DNA of 22,492 nt, from NCBI GenBank assembly GCA_035506155.1, contig DATJPX010000044.1, positions 1 to 22,492 on the forward strand. Reading direction: 5' to 3'. Shown piece by piece: positions 7,412-14,058 of the stretch (positions within the stretch are counted from its first letter, which is position 1; the number at the start of each line of letters is the position of its first letter). Under the pieces are notes generated by a model that saw only the letters and a program-made list of their open reading frames with translations, ran no database searches and was not told the origin of the DNA. The DNA is from UBA877 sp035506155 (GTDB taxonomy: Bacteria; Chloroflexota; Anaerolineae; Anaerolineales; Villigracilaceae). A program made the position numbers and the translations under genes.

Positions 7412-8758
7412 ATGGACGCCACGCAAGCCTGGCAGTCTGCCTTGGGGCAACTCCAGATGGAGATGCCAAAAGCATCCTTTGACACCTGGGTCCGCGATAC
7501 CCAGCTTACATCCTACGAAGACGGGCTGTTCACCGTTGCCGTACGGAATGCCTATGCCCGGGATTGGCTGGAGAGCCGCCTTTCGAGCACCGTGAAACGT
7601 CTCCTGATGGGCATCATGAACCGGCCGGTCGAAGTAGCCTTTTCGGTTCACACCAGCGCGGGCGAGGAAGCCGCTCCCGAGCGGCACGCCGCCGCACCCG
7701 CCGGAGATGCCTCTGACGATGAAGAGCTCTCCACGATCGCGCGCCCGAGGAATTCCACCCTCAACCCGCGCTACACCTTTGAGAATTTCGTCGTCGGCCC
7801 GAACAACCGGCTTGCCCATGCCGCGGCCCAGGCCGTCGCTGAAAATCCCGCCACTGCCTACAACCCCTTATTCCTGTACGGCGGCGTCGGGCTGGGCAAG
7901 ACGCACCTGCTGCATGCGATCGGGAATTATTGCCAGGATCACGGCCTGAACGTCCTGTATGTTTCGTCGGAAGAATTCACCAACGACATGATCACCGCCA
8001 TTCGCCAGCACACCACCCAGGCCTTCCGTGACAAGTACCGCTCGGCGGATGTCATGCTGGTGGACGATATCCAGTTCATCGCCGGGAAAGAGTCCACCCA
8101 GGAAGAGTTCTTCCACACCTTCAACACCCTTCACGGGCAGAACAAGCAGATCATCGTCTCCTCGGACCGCCCGCCGAAGTCGCTGGTGACCCTGGAAGAG
8201 CGGCTGCGGTCCCGGTTTGAGTGGGGGTTGACCGCCGACATCCAGCTGCCCGACCTGGAGACCCGCCTGGCCATTTTGCGCTCCAAGTCCGAGCGCCTGG
8301 GCCGCAGCGTGCCGGCCGAGATCATGGACCTGATCGCCCGGCGCGTCCAGTCCAACATCCGTGAGCTGGAAGGCGCCCTGAACCGGATCGTCGCCTTTGC
8401 CGACCTGAGCGGGATGGCCCTGACCGCCCAACTGGCCGACGTGGCATTGGCCGACCTGCTTCCGCAGCGCGGCGACGTCAAGCCAGCGGCCGTCGTGGAC
8501 GTGGTGGCGCGGGCGTTCAACCTTTCCGTCGACCGCCTGCTTTCCGCAGACCGGTCCCACGACGTGGCCCTGCCTCGCCAGATCGCCATGTACTTGATGC
8601 GCGAGACCAACATCTCCCTCCCGCAGATCGGACAGGCGCTGGGCGGCCGCGACCACACCACGGTCATGTACGCCTGCGAGAAAGTGGCCGACCTCCTGGA
8701 GCGGGACGACCGCCTGCGCCGCCAGGTGGTCCAGATCCGCCAGCAGTTGTACGCGTAG
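7412..8758 (+). CDS. dnaA: Chromosomal replication initiator protein DnaA
   Basis: DnaA binds origin DnaA boxes, oligomerises with ATP and opens the duplex for replication. All four domains are visible in 448 residues. Domain I (about 1-80) is a helical DnaB/DiaA-type interaction domain. An acidic, Ala-rich linker covers about 82-112. The AAA+ domain starts at YTFENFVVGP, with Walker A GGVGLGKT at 157-164, Walker B VMLVDDIQF at 214-222 and an EERLRSRFEWG segment at 262-272. Domain IV carries the signature GGRDHTTVMYACEKV at 411-425. GGAGG lies 8 nt before the ATG. The usual neighbours dnaN, recF and gyrB are absent: dnaA is flanked by a sensor kinase and a convergent aminopeptidase, so it appears to be monocistronic. 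The leader and upstream region are unusually structured. Confidence 0.98.
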   Translation: MDATQAWQSALGQLQMEMPKASFDTWVRDTQLTSYEDGLFTVAVRNAYARDWLESRLSSTVKRLLMGIMNRPVEVAFSVHTSAGEEAAPERHAAAPAGDASDDEELSTIARPRNSTLNPRYTFENFVVGPNNRLAHAAAQAVAENPATAYNPLFLYGGVGLGKTHLLHAIGNYCQDHGLNVLYVSSEEFTNDMITAIRQHTTQAFRDKYRSADVMLVDDIQFIAGKESTQEEFFHTFNTLHGQNKQIIVSSDRPPKSLVTLEERLRSRFEWGLTADIQLPDLETRLAILRSKSERLGRSVPAEIMDLIARRVQSNIRELEGALNRIVAFADLSGMALTAQLADVALADLLPQRGDVKPAAVVDVVARAFNLSVDRLLSADRSHDVALPRQIAMYLMRETNISLPQIGQALGGRDHTTVMYACEKVADLLERDDRLRRQVVQIRQQLYA

Positions 8759-8781
8759 GCGGTCGAACCCTTCCCCCTGTC

Positions 8782-8819
8782 ATAAAAAAGCGCCTCCTGT
8801 GTTTTTTCCACAGGAGGTG
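8782..8819 (-). terminator. Terminator hairpin between dnaA and the aminopeptidase gene
   Basis: The arms 8791-8801 and 8809-8819 pair over 11 bp (CCTCCTGTG with CACAGGAGG, plus a wobble and a closing C-G pair) around a T-rich loop. On the minus strand the stem is followed by CTTTTTTATG, a good U-tract, so it ends the aminopeptidase transcript. On the plus strand there is no U run, so dnaA termination here would be weaker. Confidence 0.85.
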
Positions 8820-8842
8820 TCTGCTATCTCTGGCCGGACCGT

Positions 8843-9946
8843 TCAGAAGGTGAACTTCCCATCCTTGTAAACCAATTCACCGTCCACGTTGATCTCGGAA
8901 TCGTCCTTCATCCCGCAGATCATGTCCCAATGGATGATGCTCTTGTTCTTCGAGCCGGTCTCGGGATAGCCTGCCCCGAGGGCCATGTGGAAGGAGCCGC
9001 CCAGCTTCTCGTCGAACAGGATGTTGCGGGAGAAGTGGTCGATGTCGTAGTTGGTGCCGATGGCGAACTCGCCGACGTAGAGCGCCCCGGGATCGGATTC
9101 GAGCATTTCCAGGAGGAATGGCTGGTTCTTCTCGGCGGTCGCCTTCGTGACCTTGCCGTTGGTGAAGGTCAGTTCCACGCCCTCGACCATCACCCCGTTG
9201 TAGATGGCGGGATAGGAGTACCGCACCCAGCCATTGAGCGAGTCTTCCACCGGGCCGGTGTAGACCTCGCCGTCGGGCATGTTGTTGAGCCCGGCGCCGT
9301 TGAGGAACTTGCGGCCCTTGATCGAGAGGGTCAGGTCGACGTTCGGGCCGTGCAGGCTGACCTGGTTGTGGCCTTCCAGGCGGTCGATGATCTTACGCTG
9401 GTTGGATTCGACCTGGTGCCAGACGGCCACCGGGTCCGCCTCGTCGGCGTGGCAGGCGTGATAGACGAAGTCTTCGAAGGCCTTCTGGCTCATTTCGGCC
9501 TCCATGGCCAGGCCTTCGGTGGGGAAGAGGGTGGTGACCCATTTGAAGGAGCGGTCGGCGCCCCGGCGCATCTGGGCGGCCAGGATCGGGGCGAGCGCCT
9601 TCTGGCGGCGCTTCTGCTTGACCGGATCGACCGTCGAGAGGGCCCGCGGGTTGGTCGCCGAGTGGATGCGGATGCGGCTCTCGAACTGGTCGTAGGCCAG
9701 CTTGCGGAACGTCGGCGGGAAGTCCAGCTGCTCGTCGCCGGCGTGCTCGAAGAGCAGCTCGTCCTGGTCGGGGAGCTCCAGCAGCAGGTGCGGCTGGCCG
9801 CCGTGCTCCAGGATTTCCGCGTACAGGGCTCGCACCAGCGGCGCGGCGGCCGTGGTCGCCTCGATCGCCACCCGGTCGCCGGGTTTGATCTCGGTGGAAT
9901 GCCCTACCAGGATTTGAGCGAGCTTTTCGACGCGCGGGTCAGCCAT
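8843..9946 (-). CDS. M29-family metallo-aminopeptidase (AmpS/PepS type)
   Basis: M29 enzymes remove N-terminal residues from peptides in the cytoplasm using two metal ions, often Co or Zn. The 367-residue length is slightly shorter than the roughly 410 of Thermus and Staphylococcus members. The family's metal-binding segments are all recognisable: Glu227 in MPDGEVYTGPVED, Glu293 in VGEFAIGTNYDI, His320 in GGSFHMALGAGY, and His339/Asp341 in SIIHWDMI. There is no signal peptide, in line with cytoplasmic peptide turnover. An AAGGAGA site lies about 7 nt before the ATG. A strong extended -10 box lies upstream and a terminator downstream, so this is a single-gene transcription unit convergent with dnaA. 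I am confident of the family; the peptide preference is unknown. Confidence 0.93.
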   Translation of the reverse strand: MADPRVEKLAQILVGHSTEIKPGDRVAIEATTAAAPLVRALYAEILEHGGQPHLLLELPDQDELLFEHAGDEQLDFPPTFRKLAYDQFESRIRIHSATNPRALSTVDPVKQKRRQKALAPILAAQMRRGADRSFKWVTTLFPTEGLAMEAEMSQKAFEDFVYHACHADEADPVAVWHQVESNQRKIIDRLEGHNQVSLHGPNVDLTLSIKGRKFLNGAGLNNMPDGEVYTGPVEDSLNGWVRYSYPAIYNGVMVEGVELTFTNGKVTKATAEKNQPFLLEMLESDPGALYVGEFAIGTNYDIDHFSRNILFDEKLGGSFHMALGAGYPETGSKNKSIIHWDMICGMKDDSEINVDGELVYKDGKFTF

Positions 9947-9972
9947 TGCAATCTCCTTCTCCTGATTTCGAT

Positions 9973-10011
9973 AAAAAAATTATATCATCCCGGCCGGAGA
10001 ACGGCAGGGAT
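9973..10011 (-). terminator. Possible terminator of the inositol-phosphatase transcript
   Basis: ATCCC-t-GCCG and CGGC-c-GGGAT (minus strand, 10011 down to 9987) form an interrupted 9-bp stem with a 5-nt loop. The stem begins at the stop codon of the inositol-monophosphatase-family gene. A T7 run follows, but about 8 nt after the stem, so termination may be inefficient. The same bases include the -10 of the next gene. Confidence 0.45.
9979..9987 (-). promoter_or_regulatory. Extended -10 promoter of the aminopeptidase gene
   Basis: On the minus strand TGATATAAT (9979-9987) is a perfect extended -10. No good -35 is present. Transcription would start near 9972, about 26 nt before the ATG at 9946. 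The element is immediately downstream of, and slightly overlaps, the hairpin that may end the preceding transcript. Confidence 0.6.
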
Positions 10012-10790
10012 CAATCCTTCCGGTTCAAGGTTTCCAGCAGCCTGGCGTGGATGGCCGGGGAGGCGGCGATCAGCGAGCAGGGCGGGGTGAGGATGTCGGG
10101 CCGGCCTTCAAGCGTGGTGACGGTCGCCCCGGCCTCCGTGGCGATCAGGCTGCCGGCCGCCATGTCCCACTGGCGCAGGGACAATTCCCAGTACCCGTCG
10201 AAGCGCCCAGCGGCGACATAGCAAAGGTCGAGGGCGGCCGAGCCGAGCCGGCGCACTCCCTGGCTGAGCTTGGCCAGGCGCCCGAAATTATCCAGGTTGT
10301 CGTTGGGAGTGGTCCAGAGATCGTAGGCGAAACCGGTCACGAGCAGGCTGCGCTGAAGCTCGGAGGCCTGCGAAACCGAGAGCGGCCGCCCGTTCAGGTG
10401 GGAGCCCCGGCCGCGCTCGGCGGTGAACAGCTCGTCGCGCAGGGGATCGTAGACTGCGGCCAGGACGATCTCCCCGTTATGGGCGTAACCGATCGAGACG
10501 CAAAAGACCGGGATGCCGTGAGCGTAATTGACCGTCCCGTCCAGTGGGTCGACGAACCACTGGTCGCCCTCCCGGCCGGGGACGACCCCGATCTCCTCGG
10601 AGATGATCTGGTGACCGGGAAAGGCCCGCTGGATCTCGCCCAACAGGAGGTCCTCGGATTGCTTGTCCACCTCGGTGACCAGGTCGATGACGCCTTTGTA
10701 GCTCACCTGGTGTTTGCCTTCGTAGCCGAGGCGCAATATTTCACCGGCCTGGCGGGCCAGCCGTTCGAGGTCTGCAAGGACAGGCGGCAT
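10011..10790 (-). CDS. Inositol monophosphatase family phosphatase (SuhB/IMPase-like)
   Basis: This is a Mg-dependent, Li-sensitive-type sugar phosphatase of 259 residues, typical of the family. Metal-site motifs are present: ISEE (63-66), the core WFVDPLDGTVNYAHG with Asp81 and Asp84, and the C-terminal WDMAAGSLIATEAG with Asp209. Members act on myo-inositol 1-phosphate, fructose 1,6-bisphosphate, NADP or PAP, and the sequence does not settle which. The start lies 2 nt after the stop of the response regulator and the ribosome binding site is weak, so translation is probably coupled to that gene. In the chromosome it would follow the regulator on one short mRNA, ending before the aminopeptidase promoter. 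The coupling to a signalling protein is unexplained. The family call is firm and the substrate is open. Confidence 0.93.
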   Translation of the reverse strand: MPPVLADLERLARQAGEILRLGYEGKHQVSYKGVIDLVTEVDKQSEDLLLGEIQRAFPGHQIISEEIGVVPGREGDQWFVDPLDGTVNYAHGIPVFCVSIGYAHNGEIVLAAVYDPLRDELFTAERGRGSHLNGRPLSVSQASELQRSLLVTGFAYDLWTTPNDNLDNFGRLAKLSQGVRRLGSAALDLCYVAAGRFDGYWELSLRQWDMAAGSLIATEAGATVTTLEGRPDILTPPCSLIAASPAIHARLLETLNRKD

Positions 10791-10792
10791 GT

Positions 10793-11422
10793 TTAGTTTT
10801 TCTTCAATTTCTCGAGGATTTCGTGCACCTGGCGCAATTCGGCCTGGATCTCGTCGCGGTCGTTCTGGGTCTGTTTGAGCAGGGCTTCGAAGGCCGGGCG
10901 CTGGACGATCGGCAGAGTCGTCAGCAGGCGCTCGGTGCGGGAGATCTGGGTGTTCTTGTGGCGCAACTTGTGTTCCAGCCGTTCGCGGTAGCCGTTGTAG
11001 AATTCGCCGTCGCCCAGGGGCTCCGGGGCCGGCTCCGAGCCCTGGGTGAGCAGCTCGGCGACGGTCAGGAGGAATTCCTCGGTGTCGATGGGTTTTTCGA
11101 TGAAGCGGACCGCGCCCAGGCTAATGGCAAATTGCTTGTCCTCGGGGGTGACGTAGGTTGCGGAGAGGAAGATGATCGGGATCTGGCGGGTCTGCGAGTC
11201 GGTGCGCAGGTGATGGGCCAGGGCATACCCGTCCAGCTTGGGCATCAGGATGTCGGTGATGACGAGGGCAGGGTGTTCGGCAGCGACCTTTTCGAGGGCC
11301 TCCTGTCCGTTATGAGCCGTCACAACCGGGTAGCCCTTGAAGCGCAGCGTCACTTCGAGCAGCTCCAGGACGTTGGGGACATCTTCGACGACCAGGATGG
11401 GACCGTTCGGTATGTTCATCAT
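10793..11422 (-). CDS. Response regulator: receiver domain plus C-terminal coiled coil
   Basis: Residues 8-125 form a CheY-like receiver with acidic pocket Glu13/Asp14, phospho-acceptor Asp57 in VITDILMPKLDG, switch Ser87 in IFLSAT and Lys110 in IEKPI. There is no DNA-binding or enzymatic output domain. A short Pro/Glu-rich hinge (about 128-137) leads to a highly charged helical segment at about 143-209. It is rich in Glu, Lys, Arg, Gln and Leu, and probably forms a coiled coil for dimerisation or partner binding. Output is therefore likely by protein contact. The two Met codons at the start have no Shine-Dalgarno upstream. A promoter -10 ends 6 nt before the first ATG, suggesting a leaderless mRNA. 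Its kinase is not identified. The kinase at 5248 belongs to the class that usually pairs with LuxR-type regulators, so it is not an obvious partner. Confidence 0.92.
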   Translation of the reverse strand: MMNIPNGPILVVEDVPNVLELLEVTLRFKGYPVVTAHNGQEALEKVAAEHPALVITDILMPKLDGYALAHHLRTDSQTRQIPIIFLSATYVTPEDKQFAISLGAVRFIEKPIDTEEFLLTVAELLTQGSEPAPEPLGDGEFYNGYRERLEHKLRHKNTQISRTERLLTTLPIVQRPAFEALLKQTQNDRDEIQAELRQVHEILEKLKKN

Positions 11423-11428
11423 GAGGAT

Positions 11429-11457
11429 ATTTTAGCCGGAATTATAGCCGGGGACAA
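11429..11457 (-). promoter_or_regulatory. Promoter of the response regulator gene, probably leaderless
   Basis: On the minus strand TTGTCC (11452-11457) and TAAAAT (11429-11434) are separated by exactly 17 bp. Only 6 nt lie between the -10 and the ATG at 11422, so transcription would start at or next to the start codon. No ribosome binding site is present, which agrees. A second -10-like TATAAT lies inside the spacer but has no matching -35. Confidence 0.55.
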
Positions 11458-11495
11458 GAGCGGGCCTCTCCCCGGCAGAGGTCCGTCGACGCCTG

Positions 11496-11693
11496 CTAGA
11501 AGATCTTGATTACCCTGAAGTAGCTCAGGATCGCCACGATGACCAGGAGGACGAGGAGCACGGCGCAACCCTGCAGGACGAATTTCAGGATGTGTTTGAA
11601 GAAGAAGCGTACGAGGAAGACGACGATGACGATCACCAGGATGGCTGCCAGAGCCCAGATGAATGGGGCGAGCTGGGACAGATTAATGGACAT
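11496..11693 (-). CDS. Small two-helix membrane protein, 65 residues
   Basis: This short protein is almost entirely hydrophobic. One helix spans about residues 10-29, a basic turn (RFFFKHILK) follows, and a second helix spans about 41-58. It ends FRVIKIF. I do not recognise the family. The start chosen is the ATG at 11693, because GGGAG lies 7 nt before it. A longer frame from 11732 has no comparable signal and would overlap hutI more. The chosen ATG overlaps the last 11 nt of hutI, so the two are likely translationally coupled, although a role in histidine breakdown is not evident. Codon choice and placement support a real gene; function is unknown. Confidence 0.7.
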   Translation of the reverse strand: MSINLSQLAPFIWALAAILVIVIVVFLVRFFFKHILKFVLQGCAVLLVLLVIVAILSYFRVIKIF

Positions 11694-12972
11694 TTTCAAT
11701 CTCCCGAATCGAATAACCGGTTCCCACCTCATAAACCCGGCCGCGCTTGACCACCTGGCGGACGAGGTTGGTCCCGAAACGATACCCCAGCTGGCGATAA
11801 TCCGCGACCGACAGGATGAGCAGGTCGGCCTGCTTGCCGGGCTCGAGCGAGCCGATCCGGTCGGCGCGGCGGATGGCCTGGGCGGCGTTGATGGTGGCGG
11901 CGGCGATCGCCTGGGCGGGGGTCAGCTTGAGGGCCCGGCAGGCCAGGGCGATGACGAACTGCATGGATTCGTTCCAGGCCGTTCCCGGGTTGCAGTCCGT
12001 CGCCAGGGCCAGGACCCCGCCGGCGTCCAGGATTTGCCCGGCCGGGGTGAACTCGCTCTCGGCCAGGCCGAAGGGCGTGCAGGGCAGCGAGACGGCGACC
12101 GTTTCGCTGCCGCCGAGCGCCAGGATGTCGGCAGCGGAGGTCTTGACCAGGTGGTCGGCGGAGACGGCGCCCAGTTCCACTGCCAGGGGGGCCCCACCCA
12201 GGTTGGCGAATTCATCGGCGTGGAGCTTGAGGGGAAAGCCGAGCTCACGCGCTCTTGCCAGGATCTGGCGGGATTGGGCCAGGTCGAAAGCGCCCGCCTC
12301 GCAGAAGACGTCGACAAAAGGAAGGGGCTGTCCCCGGGTGGAGGCCAGCCAGCGTTCCTCGACTGCCGGAAGCATCTCGCTGCAGATCAGGTCGGTATAT
12401 CCCTGCGGGTCGCCCGTGAACTCGGGAGCGACGGCGTGGGCGCCCAGGAAGGTGGGGGCCAGTTCGAGCGGACCCTCGGCGTCCAGGCGCAGCACGGCCT
12501 CCAGCATCTTCAGTTCGGATTCGGTCTCGAGCCCGTAGCCGGTCTTGGCTTCGGCGGTGGTGGTTCCGTGGGCGAACATCCGCGCCAGGCGCGGACGGGT
12601 CTCGCCGAGGAGCGTCTCGAGGCCGGCGGCCCGGGTCTTTTTGACCGTCGAGAGGATCCCGCCGCCTGCCGCCAGGATTTCCATGTATTTCGCCCCGGCC
12701 ATCTTCATCTCGAACTCGGCCGCCCGGTCCCCGGCCCAGATGACGTGGGTGTGCGGATCGACGAAGCCGGGCAGGACGGCGCAGCCGGAGGCGTCCAGGA
12801 GCGGTTCCTCCGGGTAGGCTCGGCGCAGTTCCCTGGTCCGGCCGACGGCCTGGATGGTCCCATCCCGGACCAGGACGGAGCCATCCTCGAGGATGCCCAG
12901 GGCGCCTAGGGCGCGGCCGCGTTGCGGGCCGCCGGTCAGGGTGAGGAGTTGGGAGGCGGAATGGATCAACAT
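11683..12972 (-). CDS. hutI: Imidazolonepropionase
   Basis: HutI hydrolyses 4-imidazolone-5-propionate to N-formimino-L-glutamate, the third step of histidine degradation, in the cytoplasm. At 429 residues it is typical of this amidohydrolase-superfamily enzyme. Metal and substrate motifs are complete: PGFVDPHTHVIWAGDR (His74, His76), EAKTGYGL (141-148), LHADEF (His251), SADHL (His274) and ATDCNPGTAWNESM with catalytic Asp326. No hutH, hutU or hutG homologue is in the window, so the rest of the pathway must be elsewhere or missing. The start MLIHSASQLLTL matches where the family usually begins, but there is no Shine-Dalgarno site. A TAAAAT box (12982-12987) lies 9 nt upstream, so the leader may be very short. 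The terminator of the upstream glycosylase gene directly abuts this promoter region. Confidence 0.95.
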   Translation of the reverse strand: MLIHSASQLLTLTGGPQRGRALGALGILEDGSVLVRDGTIQAVGRTRELRRAYPEEPLLDASGCAVLPGFVDPHTHVIWAGDRAAEFEMKMAGAKYMEILAAGGGILSTVKKTRAAGLETLLGETRPRLARMFAHGTTTAEAKTGYGLETESELKMLEAVLRLDAEGPLELAPTFLGAHAVAPEFTGDPQGYTDLICSEMLPAVEERWLASTRGQPLPFVDVFCEAGAFDLAQSRQILARARELGFPLKLHADEFANLGGAPLAVELGAVSADHLVKTSAADILALGGSETVAVSLPCTPFGLAESEFTPAGQILDAGGVLALATDCNPGTAWNESMQFVIALACRALKLTPAQAIAAATINAAQAIRRADRIGSLEPGKQADLLILSVADYRQLGYRFGTNLVRQVVKRGRVYEVGTGYSIREIENVH

Positions 12973-12992
12973 GGCGGGATTATTTTACCTCC

Positions 12993-13026
12993 AAACAAGG
13001 ACCCGCTCCTCGGAAGGAACGGGTCC
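12993..13026 (-). terminator. Rho-independent terminator of the Fpg/Nei gene
   Basis: The arms 12999-13010 and 13015-13026 form a 12-bp stem (GGACCCG.TCCT with AGGA.CGGGTCC, one wobble) closed by a 4-nt loop. On the minus strand it is followed by TTGTTT. It lies about 30 bp past the glycosylase stop and about 25 bp before the hutI start, separating the two transcription units. Confidence 0.85.
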
Positions 13027-13055
13027 GGTCACCCCGCGGTATGGATGCGAATGGA

Positions 13056-13889
13056 TCACTCCATCCCTTTGATCAAGCCCCCGGGCTGGCATGCCCGGCA
13101 GAAGTTGGTGATGCGCTGGTTGGCGGAGACGAGCGAGATGGGCGTGCCGCAGCGCGGGCAGGGCTGGCCGGTCTTCATGTGGATGGACATGAACTCACGC
13201 GGTTCGAGGTGGATGGCCTCGCCCATCCCGGCGCGGACCTTTTCGGTGGCTTCGGAGAGGGTCGTTCGCATGGCTGCGTAGAGCACATCCACATCCTTGT
13301 CGGTCAGGGTGGCGCACTTGCGGTAGGGATGCAGGCGGGCGGCCCACAGGATCTCGTCGGCGTAGGCGTTGCCGATCCCGGCGAGGAAGTCGCCGCGGGT
13401 CAAGACGCCCTTGATCTCACCACGGAACGGGCGGAGGCGCTTCCGGAATTGCTCCAGCGTGACCTCGAACGGCTCCGGCCCCAGGCCGGCATACTCCGGG
13501 AGGATGCCCGGGTCGGCCGCCAGGTAGAACTGGCCCATCTTCTTCTGGTCGTTGTAGCGCAGCTGGCCCCCGCCGGTGAACGTGATGACGACGTGGGTTT
13601 TGGCGAGGCGTTTTTCAGATGGCAGGGCCAGCTGCAGCCGGCCAGTCAGTTTGGGGTTGAGCGCCAGGAACAGGTCCGGCCGGTCGAAGGCGAAGACCAG
13701 GAACTTGCCGCGCCGGCGGACCCCGGTAACGGTCCGGCCGGCCAGGCCGGTTTCGAACCCTCTGCCGGTCAGGTCGCGTACGACGATCGGTCCGCCCGGC
13801 GGCAGGACCCGCACCTCCGCGATCGTCTGGCCGACGACCTTGCGTTGGAGCACTTCACAAATGGCCTCGAGTTCGGGGAGTTCGGGCAT
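13056..13889 (-). CDS. mutM: Fpg/Nei family DNA glycosylase (formamidopyrimidine-DNA glycosylase)
   Basis: The enzyme excises oxidised bases such as 8-oxoguanine and nicks the abasic site. The 277 residues show the MPELPE N-terminus (catalytic Pro2 and Glu3), a conserved Lys61 in RRRGKFL, the helix-two-turn-helix segment GDFLAGIGNAYADEILW (166-182) and a C-terminal zinc finger with Cys244, Cys247, Cys264 and Cys267. The start is fixed by the required MPELPE, although no ribosome binding site is visible. Two regions are unusual. The usual M-S/T-G-R loop reads KLTGRL (Leu81), and the usual RRFG reads KKMG (Lys116, Met118), so the Met/Arg/Phe triad that fills the void left by the flipped base is altered. 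The gene may belong to a divergent Fpg/Nei subgroup with different lesion preference. It ends in a strong terminator. Confidence 0.9.
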   Translation of the reverse strand: MPELPELEAICEVLQRKVVGQTIAEVRVLPPGGPIVVRDLTGRGFETGLAGRTVTGVRRRGKFLVFAFDRPDLFLALNPKLTGRLQLALPSEKRLAKTHVVITFTGGGQLRYNDQKKMGQFYLAADPGILPEYAGLGPEPFEVTLEQFRKRLRPFRGEIKGVLTRGDFLAGIGNAYADEILWAARLHPYRKCATLTDKDVDVLYAAMRTTLSEATEKVRAGMGEAIHLEPREFMSIHMKTGQPCPRCGTPISLVSANQRITNFCRACQPGGLIKGME

Positions 13890-14058
13890 AGAAGGATAGT
13901 CCTGGAAATGGGGAAACGGTCGAAAAAGGATGCGGAAGTTGCGTTTGCCGGTCAGCCTTGATTCGGGCGGGTCGTGCGGATCAGGTGCTCGATCAAAACC
14001 TGGCTGGTTGGCTCGACCAGTTCATCCTCCTGATGCGCTTGCCCGCGCCGATGAAAGG

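Noticed and set aside
11462..11484. GGGCCTCT/AGAGGTCC hairpin between the small membrane protein and the response regulator as a terminator
   Set aside because: On the minus strand one pair becomes a mismatch and there is no U-tract after the stem.
11539..12909. Plus-strand open frame (456 codons) opposite hutI
   Set aside because: hutI on the minus strand has complete catalytic motifs. The opposite frame is Gly/Gln/Arg-rich with no domain.
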